64,000 nt of DNA, taken from NCBI GenBank assembly GCA_964575425.1, contig CAZNRD010000012.1:1-64000 (forward strand). The letters are read 5' to 3'. The translations under genes and the position numbers were made by a program. Below the pieces are notes generated by a model. It searched no databases. It was not told the origin of the DNA and saw only the letters and a program-made list of their open reading frames with translations. Of the stretch, positions 35,901 through 44,225 are shown in pieces (position 1 is the first letter of the stretch; every line of letters starts with the position of its first letter). Source of the DNA: DATEAV01 sp964575425. GTDB taxonomy: Bacteria; Chloroflexota; Anaerolineae; Anaerolineales; E44-bin32.

Positions 35901-36605
35901 ATGCTGAAGCTTGTCGATGTCAACGCTCGCTACGGAAAGACCCAGGTCTTGTGGGATGTCGGCCTGGTGGTGGACTCAGGTGAAATCGTCGCGCTGGTGG
36001 GTTCGAACGGCGCCGGGAAGACGACGCTCCTCCGGACCATCTGTGGGCTCTTGCCTCCTTCCTCTGGCCGCGTGGAGTTCCTCGACCGGCGGATCGACGG
36101 ACTGCCCGCGCACGCGGTGGTTGACCTCGGCATCTCGCAGGTGCCTGAAGGGGGGCGGGTGTTTCCGGACATGAGCGTTGGTGAGAACCTTGAGATGGGC
36201 GCCTATTCATCCCAGGTTTGGGGCCGGAGGCGGGAGACGATGCAGAGGGTCTTCCGGATCTTCCCCACGCTCAAGGAGAGACAGAGGCAGCTCGCCAAGA
36301 CGCTGAGCGGTGGGGAACGGCAGATGCTCGCGATAGGTCGCGCTCTGATGTCAAGACCAAAGCTGTGTCTCCTGGACGAACCCTCCTACGGGTTGGCGCC
36401 GTTGCTGACCGCAGAGGTCTTCCGCATCGCCCGCATGCTGCGCGAGGAGGGGATCACGGTCCTGCTCATCGAGCAGAATGTGAAGCACACCCTGGAGACG
36501 GCAGACCGGGCCTACGTGCTCGAGAACGGCCGCATCAGCCTTGAGGGGAGGTGCAGCGACCTTCTGGAGAACGACTACGTGAGGAAAGCGTACCTGGGGT
36601 TGTAG
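35901..36605 (+). CDS. livF: ABC transporter ATP-binding protein, LivF type
   Basis: A 234-residue ATPase with Walker A GSNGAGKTTLLRTI, LivF-type GISQVPEGGRVFPDMSVGENLEMGAY, signature LSGGERQMLAIGRAL, Walker B LCLLDEPSYGLAP and C-terminal YVLENGRISLEG. The first 36 codons of the open frame overlap livG and are not used; the ATG four bases after the livG stop begins the conserved sequence. Last gene of the transporter operon. The 287-base gap that follows shows no gene. Confidence 0.93.
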   Translation: MLKLVDVNARYGKTQVLWDVGLVVDSGEIVALVGSNGAGKTTLLRTICGLLPPSSGRVEFLDRRIDGLPAHAVVDLGISQVPEGGRVFPDMSVGENLEMGAYSSQVWGRRRETMQRVFRIFPTLKERQRQLAKTLSGGERQMLAIGRALMSRPKLCLLDEPSYGLAPLLTAEVFRIARMLREEGITVLLIEQNVKHTLETADRAYVLENGRISLEGRCSDLLENDYVRKAYLGL

Positions 36606-36892
36606 CCTCGGGGATGTGAGTCTATCCGGGGATTCGGGTGGGGGTGGCTTTCCTGGAGGGCCCACCGAAAGCGCCGGATCGGGAAACGGGCTGCGACCGG
36701 CCTGCCTTCCCAGGGCGGGCATAGCCGATAGGACTCGCCGGGCGTGATCCGGGGATGCGCGGGCCGCCGGTCCCGCTGCCGGGGAAGTCGTCGGCGAGGG
36801 CGCCAGCCATCGACCGCCACCCGGTGCCTGCAGTATTCGGCCCCGCGTCGACACCACTCGACGGAGTTCATTCGGGGGCCGGGAGGAACCAG

Positions 36893-37990
36893 ATGGAGAT
36901 CAAGGCTGCGGTCGTGCACCAGAAATCGGGAAGTTTCGTCATCGAACGACTCGAACTCAGCGATCCGAACGACGACGAGGTCCTGGTTCGGATCGCGGCG
37001 GTAGGCATCTGCCACACAGATCTGGCCGGGCGAGACGGGTACTTGCCGATCCCGCCGCCTCCGAGCGTTTTTGGCCATGAGGGGGCGGGCGTCGTTGAGA
37101 GGGTGGGTGCGCGCGTGACCAAGGTCAAGCCCGGGGATCATGTGCTTCTGACCTGGGACTACTGCGGGGCATGCAGTGCATGCAAGTCGGGCAAGGTCCT
37201 CTACTGCCTGAACTTCTTCCTGCACAATTTCCACGGCGCCCGCCCGGATGGCACGGCCACCTTGAGAAAGGGGGATCAGGTCATCCACGGCTCCTTCTTC
37301 TGCCAGTCTTCCTTTGCCGATTACGCCCTGGCCAACGAGCGGAACGTGGTCAAGGTCCCTGCTGACATTCCCCTTGAGCTCCTCGGGCCGATGGGCTGCG
37401 GCATCATGACCGGGGCCGGTGCGGTGATGAATACGCTCCACCCCAGGCCGGGGAGTTCGATTGCCGTCTTCGGTGTGGGGAACGTGGGGATGAGCGCCAT
37501 CCTCGCGTCCGTGGTGTGTGGCTGCACGACGATCATTGGTGTGGACGTCAATCCCGATCGCCTGGAGAAAGCCAGGCAACTGGGTGCCACCCACACCGTG
37601 AATGCCAGTGAAGTAGATCCCGTCGAGGCCATCCTCGAAATCACTGGCGGGGGCGCGCAGTTTAGCCTGGAGTGCGTCGGAAATCCGAAAGTGCTGCGGC
37701 AGGCGGTAGATGTCTTGCCCCGCCTCGGGATCTGCGGACTGACCGGAGTCGTGCCGCCTGGCACCGAGGTCGGCCTGAACATGGACCTCTTGATGAACGG
37801 TCGCACCGTGACCGGCATCCTCGGAGGCGATGCCATTCCGGATCTGTTCATCCCCGGGCTGGTTGAGCTGTACCGGCAGGGCAAGTTCCCCTTTGATCGA
37901 ATGATCACCTGTTACCCGTTCGAGGAAATCGGCCGCGCTGTTGAGGACATGGAGAAGGGGAGGGTCATCAAGCCGGTCTTGCGGTTATGA
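36893..37990 (+). CDS. Zinc-dependent alcohol dehydrogenase, aryl-alcohol dehydrogenase-like
   Basis: A 365-residue medium-chain dehydrogenase. The catalytic zinc ligands are in GICHTDL and FGHEGAGVVE with the third at about MGCGIMTG; the structural-zinc lobe has four cysteines in CGACSACKSGKVLYC. The NAD-binding motif is VFGVGNVGMSA. The pattern NFHGARPDGT and overall layout resemble benzyl-alcohol (XylB-type) dehydrogenases. GGAGG precedes the ATG. It probably interconverts an alcohol and an aldehyde, the latter being a natural substrate for the aldehyde oxidoreductase 160 bases downstream. Confidence 0.9.
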   Translation: MEIKAAVVHQKSGSFVIERLELSDPNDDEVLVRIAAVGICHTDLAGRDGYLPIPPPPSVFGHEGAGVVERVGARVTKVKPGDHVLLTWDYCGACSACKSGKVLYCLNFFLHNFHGARPDGTATLRKGDQVIHGSFFCQSSFADYALANERNVVKVPADIPLELLGPMGCGIMTGAGAVMNTLHPRPGSSIAVFGVGNVGMSAILASVVCGCTTIIGVDVNPDRLEKARQLGATHTVNASEVDPVEAILEITGGGAQFSLECVGNPKVLRQAVDVLPRLGICGLTGVVPPGTEVGLNMDLLMNGRTVTGILGGDAIPDLFIPGLVELYRQGKFPFDRMITCYPFEEIGRAVEDMEKGRVIKPVLRL

Positions 37991-38153
37991 GGGGCGGGGA
38001 GACGGTCGACCGCTCGATGAAAGGATGGCCACGCAGGCGACGTGACGATCGTGAGCTCAGAGGTTAAGCGGCACGGGTCGACGCGACCAGAGCGAGCCCG
38101 CCGGGGCGGGTGTCGCGTCACCGGGTCCGTGGAGTCCTACAGGGGAGGGCAAC

Positions 38154-39875
38154 ATGCGATTCATCCGGGTGAACATGAGCGACAAGACCGCTCGCGTCGA
38201 AGAGGCGCCGAAGGAGTATGCAGGACTCGGGGGGAGAGGCCTCACATCGATCCTGATCAACGCCGAGGTGCCCCCAACGTGCGACCCGCAGGGGCCAGAG
38301 AACAAGCTCATCTTTGCCCCTGGTTACCTGACGGGAACACCTCTGCCGAACACGGGCCGCATCTCCGTCGGGGCGAAAAGCCCGCTGACAGGAACGATCA
38401 AGGAGAGCAATGCCGGAGGAACCGTGGCGACGGCTCTGGCCCGCCTGGGGGTCTGCGCCGTCATCGTCGAGGGACAGGCACCGCCAGGGGACCTCAGCAT
38501 CCTCAGGATTGACCAGAAGGGAGAGGTGACCATCCTTCCGGCTCATGAGTTCCGGGGAATGCGGACGTATGAGCTGGTGGAGCATATTCTGAAGGCCTAT
38601 GGCGAGAGAACTTCGGTGATGTGCATCGGTCCGGCTGGAGAGTACAGGCTGGCGGTGGCCTCGATACAGTCCTCGGACGTCGATGGCCGTCCCTGTCGTG
38701 CCGCAGGACGAGGGGGCCTGGGAGCGGTCATGGGAGCCAAGGGACTCAAGGCGCTGGTTGTCGACCAACGGGGGAAAGCCGCCGACGCGATTGCCGACCC
38801 CAAGGCGTTCAAGGAGGCGGTGAAGGCCGTTGTGGAGATCGTGAAGGCAGATCCCATGAACGCCGAGGTGATGCCCAAGCTCGGGACAGCCGGCCTCGTC
38901 GCCCCCGTGAATGCCATGGGAGCTTTTCCCTCCTACAATGCCCGCAAGGGGGTGCTGGACGGTTGGGAGAAGATCAGCGGCGAAACCATGGCCCAAATCA
39001 TCCAGGAGCGGGGTGGCAAGACGACCCACATGGGGTGCAGCCAGTGTGTCATCCATTGCTCGAATGAGTTCGTGGACAAGGATGGCAAGTTTGTCACCGG
39101 CTCCCTGGAATACGAGACTATCTGGGCAATGGGCGGCATGACCGGCACGACCGACCTGGACACGATCGCCCGCCTGGACCGACTGTGTGATGAGATCGGC
39201 GTCGACACCATGAGCACGGGCGTGGCGGTCGCCGTCGCCATGGACGCGGGCTACAAGCAATTTGGCGACGGGCAGGCTATCCTCGAGATGGTGGAGGAGA
39301 TCGGGAAGGGGACGGAATTCGGAAGGATCCTGGGCAACGGTCCCGTGGGGGTGGGCAAGCACTTCAAGCACGACCGGGTTCCGGCGGTCAAGGGACAGAG
39401 TATCGCCGCGTATGACCCCAGAGCCATGCTGGGCCACGGGGTTCTCTACGCCACCTCGCCCATGGGTGCAGATCACACAGCGGGCAACATCGTCGGGGCG
39501 TACCTCGAGCGCAAGCTTGATCCACTGAGCCCTGAGGGCCAGATCGAGACCTCCCGCTTCCTTCAAATCGCAATGGCCGCGTTCGACGCCATGGGCCAGT
39601 GTTTCATGGCCAACGTGGCCTTGCTGAGCCCCGAAGGTGCCGCAGCCTTCCGCAGGGTGATCGAGGCCAAGTCGGGCGCAAGGCTGGGGCCCGACGACTT
39701 CCCGCAGGGTATGGGCATGCGCATTCTCAAGGCAGAGAAGGACTTCAACAGGAGGGCGGGCTTCACGCGCCAGGACGATCGCTTGCCCAGGTTCTTCTAT
39801 GAGGAACCTCTGCCCCCGCACAACAAGGTCTTCGGCTTCCGTGATGAGGAGATCGACAGCACCCTGGATTTCTAG
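38154..39875 (+). CDS. Aldehyde:ferredoxin oxidoreductase family protein (W/Mo-bispterin)
   Basis: A 573-residue AOR-family enzyme that oxidises aldehydes to acids, or reduces acids, with a tungsto- or molybdo-bispterin. The Fe4S4 cysteines are Cys295, Cys298, Cys302 and Cys483, matching the spacing of archaeal AOR. Domain 1 pterin motifs GGRGLTSILI and GRISVGAKSPLTGT are clear; domain 3 has FDAMGQC. It is slightly shorter than most AORs (about 600). A MoaD-like protein follows in 12 bases. It heads a run with C_GCAxxG_C_C, DsrMK-like and DsrC genes, so its electrons may pass there and not only to ferredoxin. Confidence 0.92.
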   Translation: MRFIRVNMSDKTARVEEAPKEYAGLGGRGLTSILINAEVPPTCDPQGPENKLIFAPGYLTGTPLPNTGRISVGAKSPLTGTIKESNAGGTVATALARLGVCAVIVEGQAPPGDLSILRIDQKGEVTILPAHEFRGMRTYELVEHILKAYGERTSVMCIGPAGEYRLAVASIQSSDVDGRPCRAAGRGGLGAVMGAKGLKALVVDQRGKAADAIADPKAFKEAVKAVVEIVKADPMNAEVMPKLGTAGLVAPVNAMGAFPSYNARKGVLDGWEKISGETMAQIIQERGGKTTHMGCSQCVIHCSNEFVDKDGKFVTGSLEYETIWAMGGMTGTTDLDTIARLDRLCDEIGVDTMSTGVAVAVAMDAGYKQFGDGQAILEMVEEIGKGTEFGRILGNGPVGVGKHFKHDRVPAVKGQSIAAYDPRAMLGHGVLYATSPMGADHTAGNIVGAYLERKLDPLSPEGQIETSRFLQIAMAAFDAMGQCFMANVALLSPEGAAAFRRVIEAKSGARLGPDDFPQGMGMRILKAEKDFNRRAGFTRQDDRLPRFFYEEPLPPHNKVFGFRDEEIDSTLDF

Positions 39876-39887
39876 TGAGACGGAGGA

Positions 39888-40139
39888 ATGAAGACCAGGG
39901 TCAGACTGTATGGCACGCTGAGGCAGCGTCAGCCCGCCGGCGGGCAAACCGATGGGATGGAGATCGAGATTCCGGAGGGAACAACGGCCGGAGACCTGCT
40001 GCACCTGCTCGGCATCCTGGAACCACAAGGGGTGGTTGTTATCATGGACGGCCGGGTGCTCGCGTTGGATGACGAGGTGCGGGGTGGAAGCGCCGTGGCC
40101 GTCTTTCAGGCCATCGGCGGAGGACAACCCACCGGTTGA
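39888..40139 (+). CDS. MoaD/ThiS-like sulfur carrier (ubiquitin fold)
   Basis: An 83-residue beta-grasp protein (RVRLYGTLRQR start, IPEGTTAGDLLHLLGI in the middle). AOR operons often carry a MoaD-like gene for making the tungsten/molybdenum pterin. The C-terminus reads AIGGGQPTG: the di-glycine is present but followed by four more residues, whereas active MoaD/ThiS proteins end exactly in GG. Either it must be trimmed, or it works without thiocarboxylation. The ribosome site GGAGG is only one base from the ATG. Confidence 0.8.
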   Translation: MKTRVRLYGTLRQRQPAGGQTDGMEIEIPEGTTAGDLLHLLGILEPQGVVVIMDGRVLALDDEVRGGSAVAVFQAIGGGQPTG

Positions 40140-40187
40140 CTTTCGCGTGGCGTCGACTCAGAGGACGACTGCGAACGGAGGTGGTCC

Positions 40188-40817
40188 ATGGCGGACTACG
40201 AGGCTCTACAGGCGAGGGTGCAAGAGCTGGCAGAGAGACATTGGGACGTGCCGGGGCTGGAGGCCAGGATCAGGAGGCTGTCCAAGGACGGGATTCCGAG
40301 GAAGAAGCTCGATCCACAGGGGATGCTGGCAAACAAGGAGGGAATCCTCGACCGTGTTCAGCGACACGCCGAGGAGTACAACTTCATCCTGAAGAACTGT
40401 GCCCAGGGTACGGCGCTTGCGCTGATGGAGGAGTTCGGACTGGGCAGCATGGAGATCATCAAAGCGCTGACTCCGTTCCCTGGGGTCGGCGGAACCGGTG
40501 AGATCTGTGGGGGAATCACCGGGACGCTGGTGACCTTCGGGTTGTTCTTTGGCAGCGATGACAGGCTGGACTACGAGGCCGTGAACAGGACGATTGCCAC
40601 GTCCCAGAAGTTCATGGCCTTCTTCGAGGGAGAACTCGGCCATATCTACTGTGCCGACATCCTCGAAAAGGTGATCCTGGGCCACCGGCTCAACCCTGGG
40701 GAGAGCGAGGCGGCCATGATCACCTTTGCGAGCGAGAAGGGCTTTGAGAAGTGCGGGCTGCCGCCCGCGATTGGGGCCAGGCTCGCCGCCAGTTTCATGA
40801 TCGACAGCATGCGGTAG
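40188..40817 (+). CDS. C_GCAxxG_C_C family redox protein
   Basis: A 209-residue protein of the C_GCAxxG_C_C (CxxC-like, redox-active) family: NCAQGTALALMEEFGLG, GEICGGITGTLVTFGL and YCADIL with later KCGLP supply the conserved cysteines. An N-terminal helical region of about 65 residues precedes the core and is longer than in most members. The function is unknown; members accompany electron-transfer and thiol-redox genes. Here it lies between AOR/MoaD and the DsrMK-like pair. GGAGG precedes the ATG. Confidence 0.83.
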   Translation: MADYEALQARVQELAERHWDVPGLEARIRRLSKDGIPRKKLDPQGMLANKEGILDRVQRHAEEYNFILKNCAQGTALALMEEFGLGSMEIIKALTPFPGVGGTGEICGGITGTLVTFGLFFGSDDRLDYEAVNRTIATSQKFMAFFEGELGHIYCADILEKVILGHRLNPGESEAAMITFASEKGFEKCGLPPAIGARLAASFMIDSMR

Positions 40818-40894
40818 GGCGAGCGCGCTCGGCTTCACATTTCGGGTCGGACGAGGGCAGGCGGTGTGGGGCCAGCAGGCCCCATGCCGCGAGC

Positions 40895-41830
40895 ATGGAA
40901 CGAGGCACAGTGTCGGCTCCTGCCTGGCAGGTCCTGGTCTTTGGTGTGGTGGGTGCGTGTCTGGCGGGAATCGTGGGCCGCGCGATCGCGATTGCCCGGA
41001 TGCCACTCCATTTGAGGTGGGAGCTGGCGCCCGTACCGCACGATGAGGGGAAGGGTGGCTATGGAGGTTCCTATCTCGGAGAGTATGAGTGGTGGACCAA
41101 GCCGCGCCGGCGTTCCAGAACCGCTGTCTTCGTCTATATGGCCAAGGAGATGTTCTTGCTGAGAAGTGTCCGGAAATACAACCCGGGACTATGGCCGCTT
41201 TCCCTGGCGTTCCACTATGGACTGTACTTGATTGCCGGCTTCACTCTGTTGCTGGCAACGCACTCTGTCTGCATGGCGATCGGACTTGTCTCTCCTGCTG
41301 TTCAGCCCGTGCACAAAGGCTTCTCAGCCCTGGCTCTCCTGGGATACATGCTGGGAAGCCTGGGGACTGTCGGCCTTCTGCTTAGGCGCGGCCTCGATCC
41401 CCGACTCAGATCCTTCAGCACCGTCTCCAGGTATCTCAATCTGTTGTTCCTGGCGGCAGTCTTTCTGAGCGGCGGCTATGCCTGCATGCACTCAGGGGAC
41501 TACGGCGGCGAGGTGAGCCGCTTCGCCCACAGCCTCATCACCCTGGACGCCGACGCGAAGGTGGCCTTCCCCTTTTCACTGCACTTCGTGCTCTCCCTTC
41601 TGTTCTTGCTGTATCTGCCCCTGACGGACATGATCCACTTCATCGCCAAGTACTTCACCTATCACGCGGTGCGATGGGATGACCGACCGCAGAACGAACC
41701 AATGCAGCGGCAGCTGAGGGGGCTCCTCAGGCAGCCTGTCACTTGGTCGGCTTCCCATATAAACTCTGATGGTCCGAAGAACTGGGCAGACACCGTCGGA
41801 GCGGAATCGAGCAGTGAAACGACGTCTTAG
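40895..41830 (+). CDS. Membrane cytochrome b subunit, DsrM/HmeC/NarI-like
   Basis: A protein of about 311 residues with six hydrophobic segments and histidines in helices (FHYGLYL, HKGFSAL, FAHSLITL, SLHFVLSLL, DMIHFIAKYFTYH) suited to bind two b-type hemes, as in NarI and DsrM. It should exchange electrons with menaquinone. The ATG at 40895 lacks a ribosome site; GTG at 40910 with GAGG four bases before is an alternative. Its 3' end overlaps the DsrK-like gene, so the two proteins form a membrane complex. Confidence 0.85.
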   Translation: MERGTVSAPAWQVLVFGVVGACLAGIVGRAIAIARMPLHLRWELAPVPHDEGKGGYGGSYLGEYEWWTKPRRRSRTAVFVYMAKEMFLLRSVRKYNPGLWPLSLAFHYGLYLIAGFTLLLATHSVCMAIGLVSPAVQPVHKGFSALALLGYMLGSLGTVGLLLRRGLDPRLRSFSTVSRYLNLLFLAAVFLSGGYACMHSGDYGGEVSRFAHSLITLDADAKVAFPFSLHFVLSLLFLLYLPLTDMIHFIAKYFTYHAVRWDDRPQNEPMQRQLRGLLRQPVTWSASHINSDGPKNWADTVGAESSSETTS

Positions 41831-43421
41831 GCTCGGGGATGTTTCCAGGGACGGAGACGGGCAGCTCGCCAAGATCGATGTCGGTGATCTGATGCCGCTC
41901 CCCTCTGTCTGCGGCGACCTCAGAGGACGGCCGGGATGGGACGTCGTCGATCCGAAGGATAGGGCACGCGTGGTATGCAATCTCGACGGCGTGGTGGCGG
42001 TCGGGCTCCCGAAGCCTGAGACTGAGCGGGAGAAGGAGGAATCCGTCCGGCTCTTCCTCTCAGGCCTGAGGAAGCTCCTGAGCCGCCAGGACAACTGGAC
42101 CTTCCTGCAGCCCCTTGTCCTTTCATTGGATTACTGTGCTCAGTGTCAGACGTGCAGCGAGGCCTGCCCAATCTACCTGGCCAGCGGCCGCAACGACCTC
42201 TATCGTCCAACGTATCGTGCCGAGATCATCAGGCGCCTTGTCCACAAGCGCGTACGGCGCGGCGGGAAGCTCCTTGCCAGACTCTATCGAGGCGATGTGG
42301 AGGTCAACTGGACGACCATCACCAGGCTGTGCGAGTTGAGCTATCGATGCACCCTTTGCCGCCGCTGCACGCAATCCTGTCCGATGGGCGTCGATAACGC
42401 TCTCCTGACTCGCGAGATACGCAAGCTCTTCAGCCAGGAACTGGGCTGGAGTCCAGAAGAGCTTCACGACAAGGGCACGGTGCTTCAGCTCAGGGTCGGC
42501 TCGCCGACGGGGTTGAAACCTCGCGTCGCAAGGGACAACGTCGAGTTTCTGGACAAGGACTTCGGTGAAGCCACCGGTCTTGAGTTCTCCACCCCTTGGG
42601 ATAAGCAGGGCGCTGACGTCTTGCTCATTCATAGCGCCGGCGCCATCCTTTCCTGGCCGGAAAACCCGGCTGCCCTTGCCATTCTGTGTCATGCGGCCGG
42701 GATCAGCTGGACTCTCTCGACGGAGGCGCCGGGGTACGAAGGTGTCAACTATGGTGTCTTCTATGACGATGTTCAGCTTGCGAGAATCGCTATCCGTCAT
42801 GCTCAAATCGCCAGGAAGCTCGGGGTCAAGAAGATCGTCATGGGCGAATGCGGCCATCAGCACAAGGCACTCATGGCGGTGGCCGACAGGATCCTTGTCG
42901 GAGACCTAAACGTCCCTCGGGAGAGCGTGATGCCCTTCCTGGAGCACCTGGTGTTCAGCGGTAGGATCAGTTTCGACCCTTCCCGCAACAACTTCCCTGT
43001 CACGCTGCACGATCCCTGCAACATCGTACGCGGTCTGGGCATCGTCGAACCACAGCGGAGGATTCTCCGCTATCTCTGCCCGCAATTCCGTGAGATGACA
43101 CCTCACGGAGTAGACAACTACTGCTGCGGTGGCGGCGGTGGACTGAGCGTGATGTCCAGGACGAACTTCATGGATTGGAGAGTCAACGTTGCAGGAAGGA
43201 TCAAGTTCAAACAGATCGGGGAAGCCTTCCGCGATCAGCCCGGACCAGAGGTCAGGAAGTACGTGTGCGCGCCATGTCTGAACTGCAAGATGCAGCTCAG
43301 GGACCTGTTCGATTCCTACGGCGCGTGGGAGAGGTTCGGCATCACCTTCGGAGGCCTGGCCGAGCTGATCGTTAACGCCATGGTGGGGCTCCGAAAGCCC
43401 TTCATTGAATGGCCGGACTAG
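41769..43421 (+). CDS. DsrK/HmeD-like iron-sulfur subunit (heterodisulfide-reductase type)
   Basis: A 550-residue protein with two ferredoxin-type 4Fe4S clusters (CAQCQTCSEACP about residues 119-130 and CTLCRRCTQSCP about 195-206) and a CCG domain (DPCNIVRG, NYCCGGGGG, CAPCLNCKM) that in DsrK and HdrD binds the catalytic non-cubane or special 4Fe4S cluster acting on disulfides. The first CCG repeat is degenerate, as in DsrK. With the cytochrome b at 40895 it matches DsrMK, which reduces the DsrC trisulfide/disulfide with menaquinol electrons. GTG at 41814 is an alternative start. Confidence 0.88.
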   Translation: MVRRTGQTPSERNRAVKRRLRLGDVSRDGDGQLAKIDVGDLMPLPSVCGDLRGRPGWDVVDPKDRARVVCNLDGVVAVGLPKPETEREKEESVRLFLSGLRKLLSRQDNWTFLQPLVLSLDYCAQCQTCSEACPIYLASGRNDLYRPTYRAEIIRRLVHKRVRRGGKLLARLYRGDVEVNWTTITRLCELSYRCTLCRRCTQSCPMGVDNALLTREIRKLFSQELGWSPEELHDKGTVLQLRVGSPTGLKPRVARDNVEFLDKDFGEATGLEFSTPWDKQGADVLLIHSAGAILSWPENPAALAILCHAAGISWTLSTEAPGYEGVNYGVFYDDVQLARIAIRHAQIARKLGVKKIVMGECGHQHKALMAVADRILVGDLNVPRESVMPFLEHLVFSGRISFDPSRNNFPVTLHDPCNIVRGLGIVEPQRRILRYLCPQFREMTPHGVDNYCCGGGGGLSVMSRTNFMDWRVNVAGRIKFKQIGEAFRDQPGPEVRKYVCAPCLNCKMQLRDLFDSYGAWERFGITFGGLAELIVNAMVGLRKPFIEWPD

Positions 43422-43546
43422 ACGTACCCGTGTCGTCCAGGTGCGGCGGCTCAGGCAGACCGCGGGGAAGAGCGGCCTTGTCGGCCGAATCCTAGCCGGT
43501 GGGAAACGGGAAGAAACGAGTCGTCAATAGAGAGAGGTCACCAGAC

Positions 43547-43864
43547 ATGCCCCAATTGGAACTCGCCGGCAGAATGTGCGAAGTCGATGAGAAAGGCTTC
43601 TTCCAGGAGACCGACAAGTGGAACGAGGAAATCGCCAGGGCCTATGCCGCGCTTGAAGGGGTGACTGAACTCAGTGAAGATCATTGGGTCGTGATCCGCT
43701 ACCTGAGAAGCTACTATCTGGAGAACGGCATTTGCCCGATGATCAGGCGGCTGACCAAGGAGACGGGATTGGGGCTGAAGCGGCTCTATGAGCTCTTTCC
43801 GCAGGGGCCTGCCAACTCGGCGTGCAAGTGGGCCGGCGTTCCCAAACCAACAGGGTGTGTGTAG
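43547..43864 (+). CDS. dsrC: DsrC sulfur-carrier/redox protein with both C-terminal cysteines
   Basis: A 105-residue DsrC: KWNEEIARAYAALEG, LSEDHWVVIRYLRSYY and the C-terminal arm SACKWAGVPKPTGCV with Cys93 and Cys104, the same spacing as in sulfate-reducer DsrC. Both cysteines mean it can form the intramolecular disulfide or trisulfide used by DsrMK, unlike TusE which lacks the first. No dsrAB lies in the window. Placed after the DsrMK-like pair and before a terminator, it is the likely soluble partner of that complex. GAGAGG precedes the ATG. Confidence 0.95.
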   Translation: MPQLELAGRMCEVDEKGFFQETDKWNEEIARAYAALEGVTELSEDHWVVIRYLRSYYLENGICPMIRRLTKETGLGLKRLYELFPQGPANSACKWAGVPKPTGCV

Positions 43865-43899
43865 CCTCGAGCGCGTGGTGTCTTCGGCTACCTGTCACC

Positions 43900-43934
43900 C
43901 CGCGCGCAACTGCCGCGCGCGGCTTCTCTGTCTT
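43900..43934 (+). terminator. Terminator after dsrC
   Basis: CCGCGCGC and GCGCGCGG pair exactly around a 7-base loop (43900-43922), followed by the T-rich CTTCTCTGTCTTCT. It lies 36 bases after the dsrC stop and should end the AOR-DsrC transcript. Confidence 0.65.
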
Positions 43935-44225
43935 CTCGGGCCATCAGGCGCCGTGTCTGATGTGCACGATCGCGGCGACCGACACCTCCTCTCCTCCGGC
44001 GACCGTGTCCCGCCGCAACGCGCCCGCGCGCCGCAGGCCTTGGCTTTGCGGAGGTCATTCGCTGTGACATACATCGGAGGTGAACCGTCCGTCTCCCGAA
44101 CAGGCTCTTGTCCTCTTGGAGGATACATGCCGAAGAGGGGCGCGATCAACCGCCAAGCCAGCGGGAGAGGCGGCTCGTCCGTCCTGTTGTGACGGGAATC
44201 TCTCAGAGACAGACAGAAAGGGTTG
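43935..44225. other. Leader region before the CoA-transferase genes
   Basis: No full gene. It contains the 21-codon open frame at 44127-44192 and the ribosome site AAAGGG for the next gene. No clear promoter was found. Confidence 0.35.
44127..44192 (+). CDS. Possible 21-residue leader peptide
   Basis: ATG six bases after a strong TTGGAGG site opens a frame of 21 codons (MPKRGAINRQASGRGGSSVL...) ending in TGA 33 bases before the CoA-transferase gene. Strong ribosome site and position suit a leader peptide or a relic of a gene start; the basic, glycine/serine-rich peptide matches no family known to me. Confidence 0.25.
   Translation: MPKRGAINRQASGRGGSSVLL

Noticed and set aside
36606..36892. 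Molybdenum/tungsten-cofactor riboswitch before the dehydrogenase-AOR genes
   Set aside because: The region is GC-rich and could fold, but no conserved motif could be recognised by eye.
38118..40127. 669-codon minus-strand frame opposite AOR
   Set aside because: Pure antisense shadow of AOR and MoaD; composition and lack of any motif argue against a protein.
43895..44149. Minus-strand frame containing MYVTANDLRKAKACG
   Set aside because: The motif looks protein-like, but there is no ribosome site (CCTCC lies in its place), and the rest is arginine/serine-rich low complexity.
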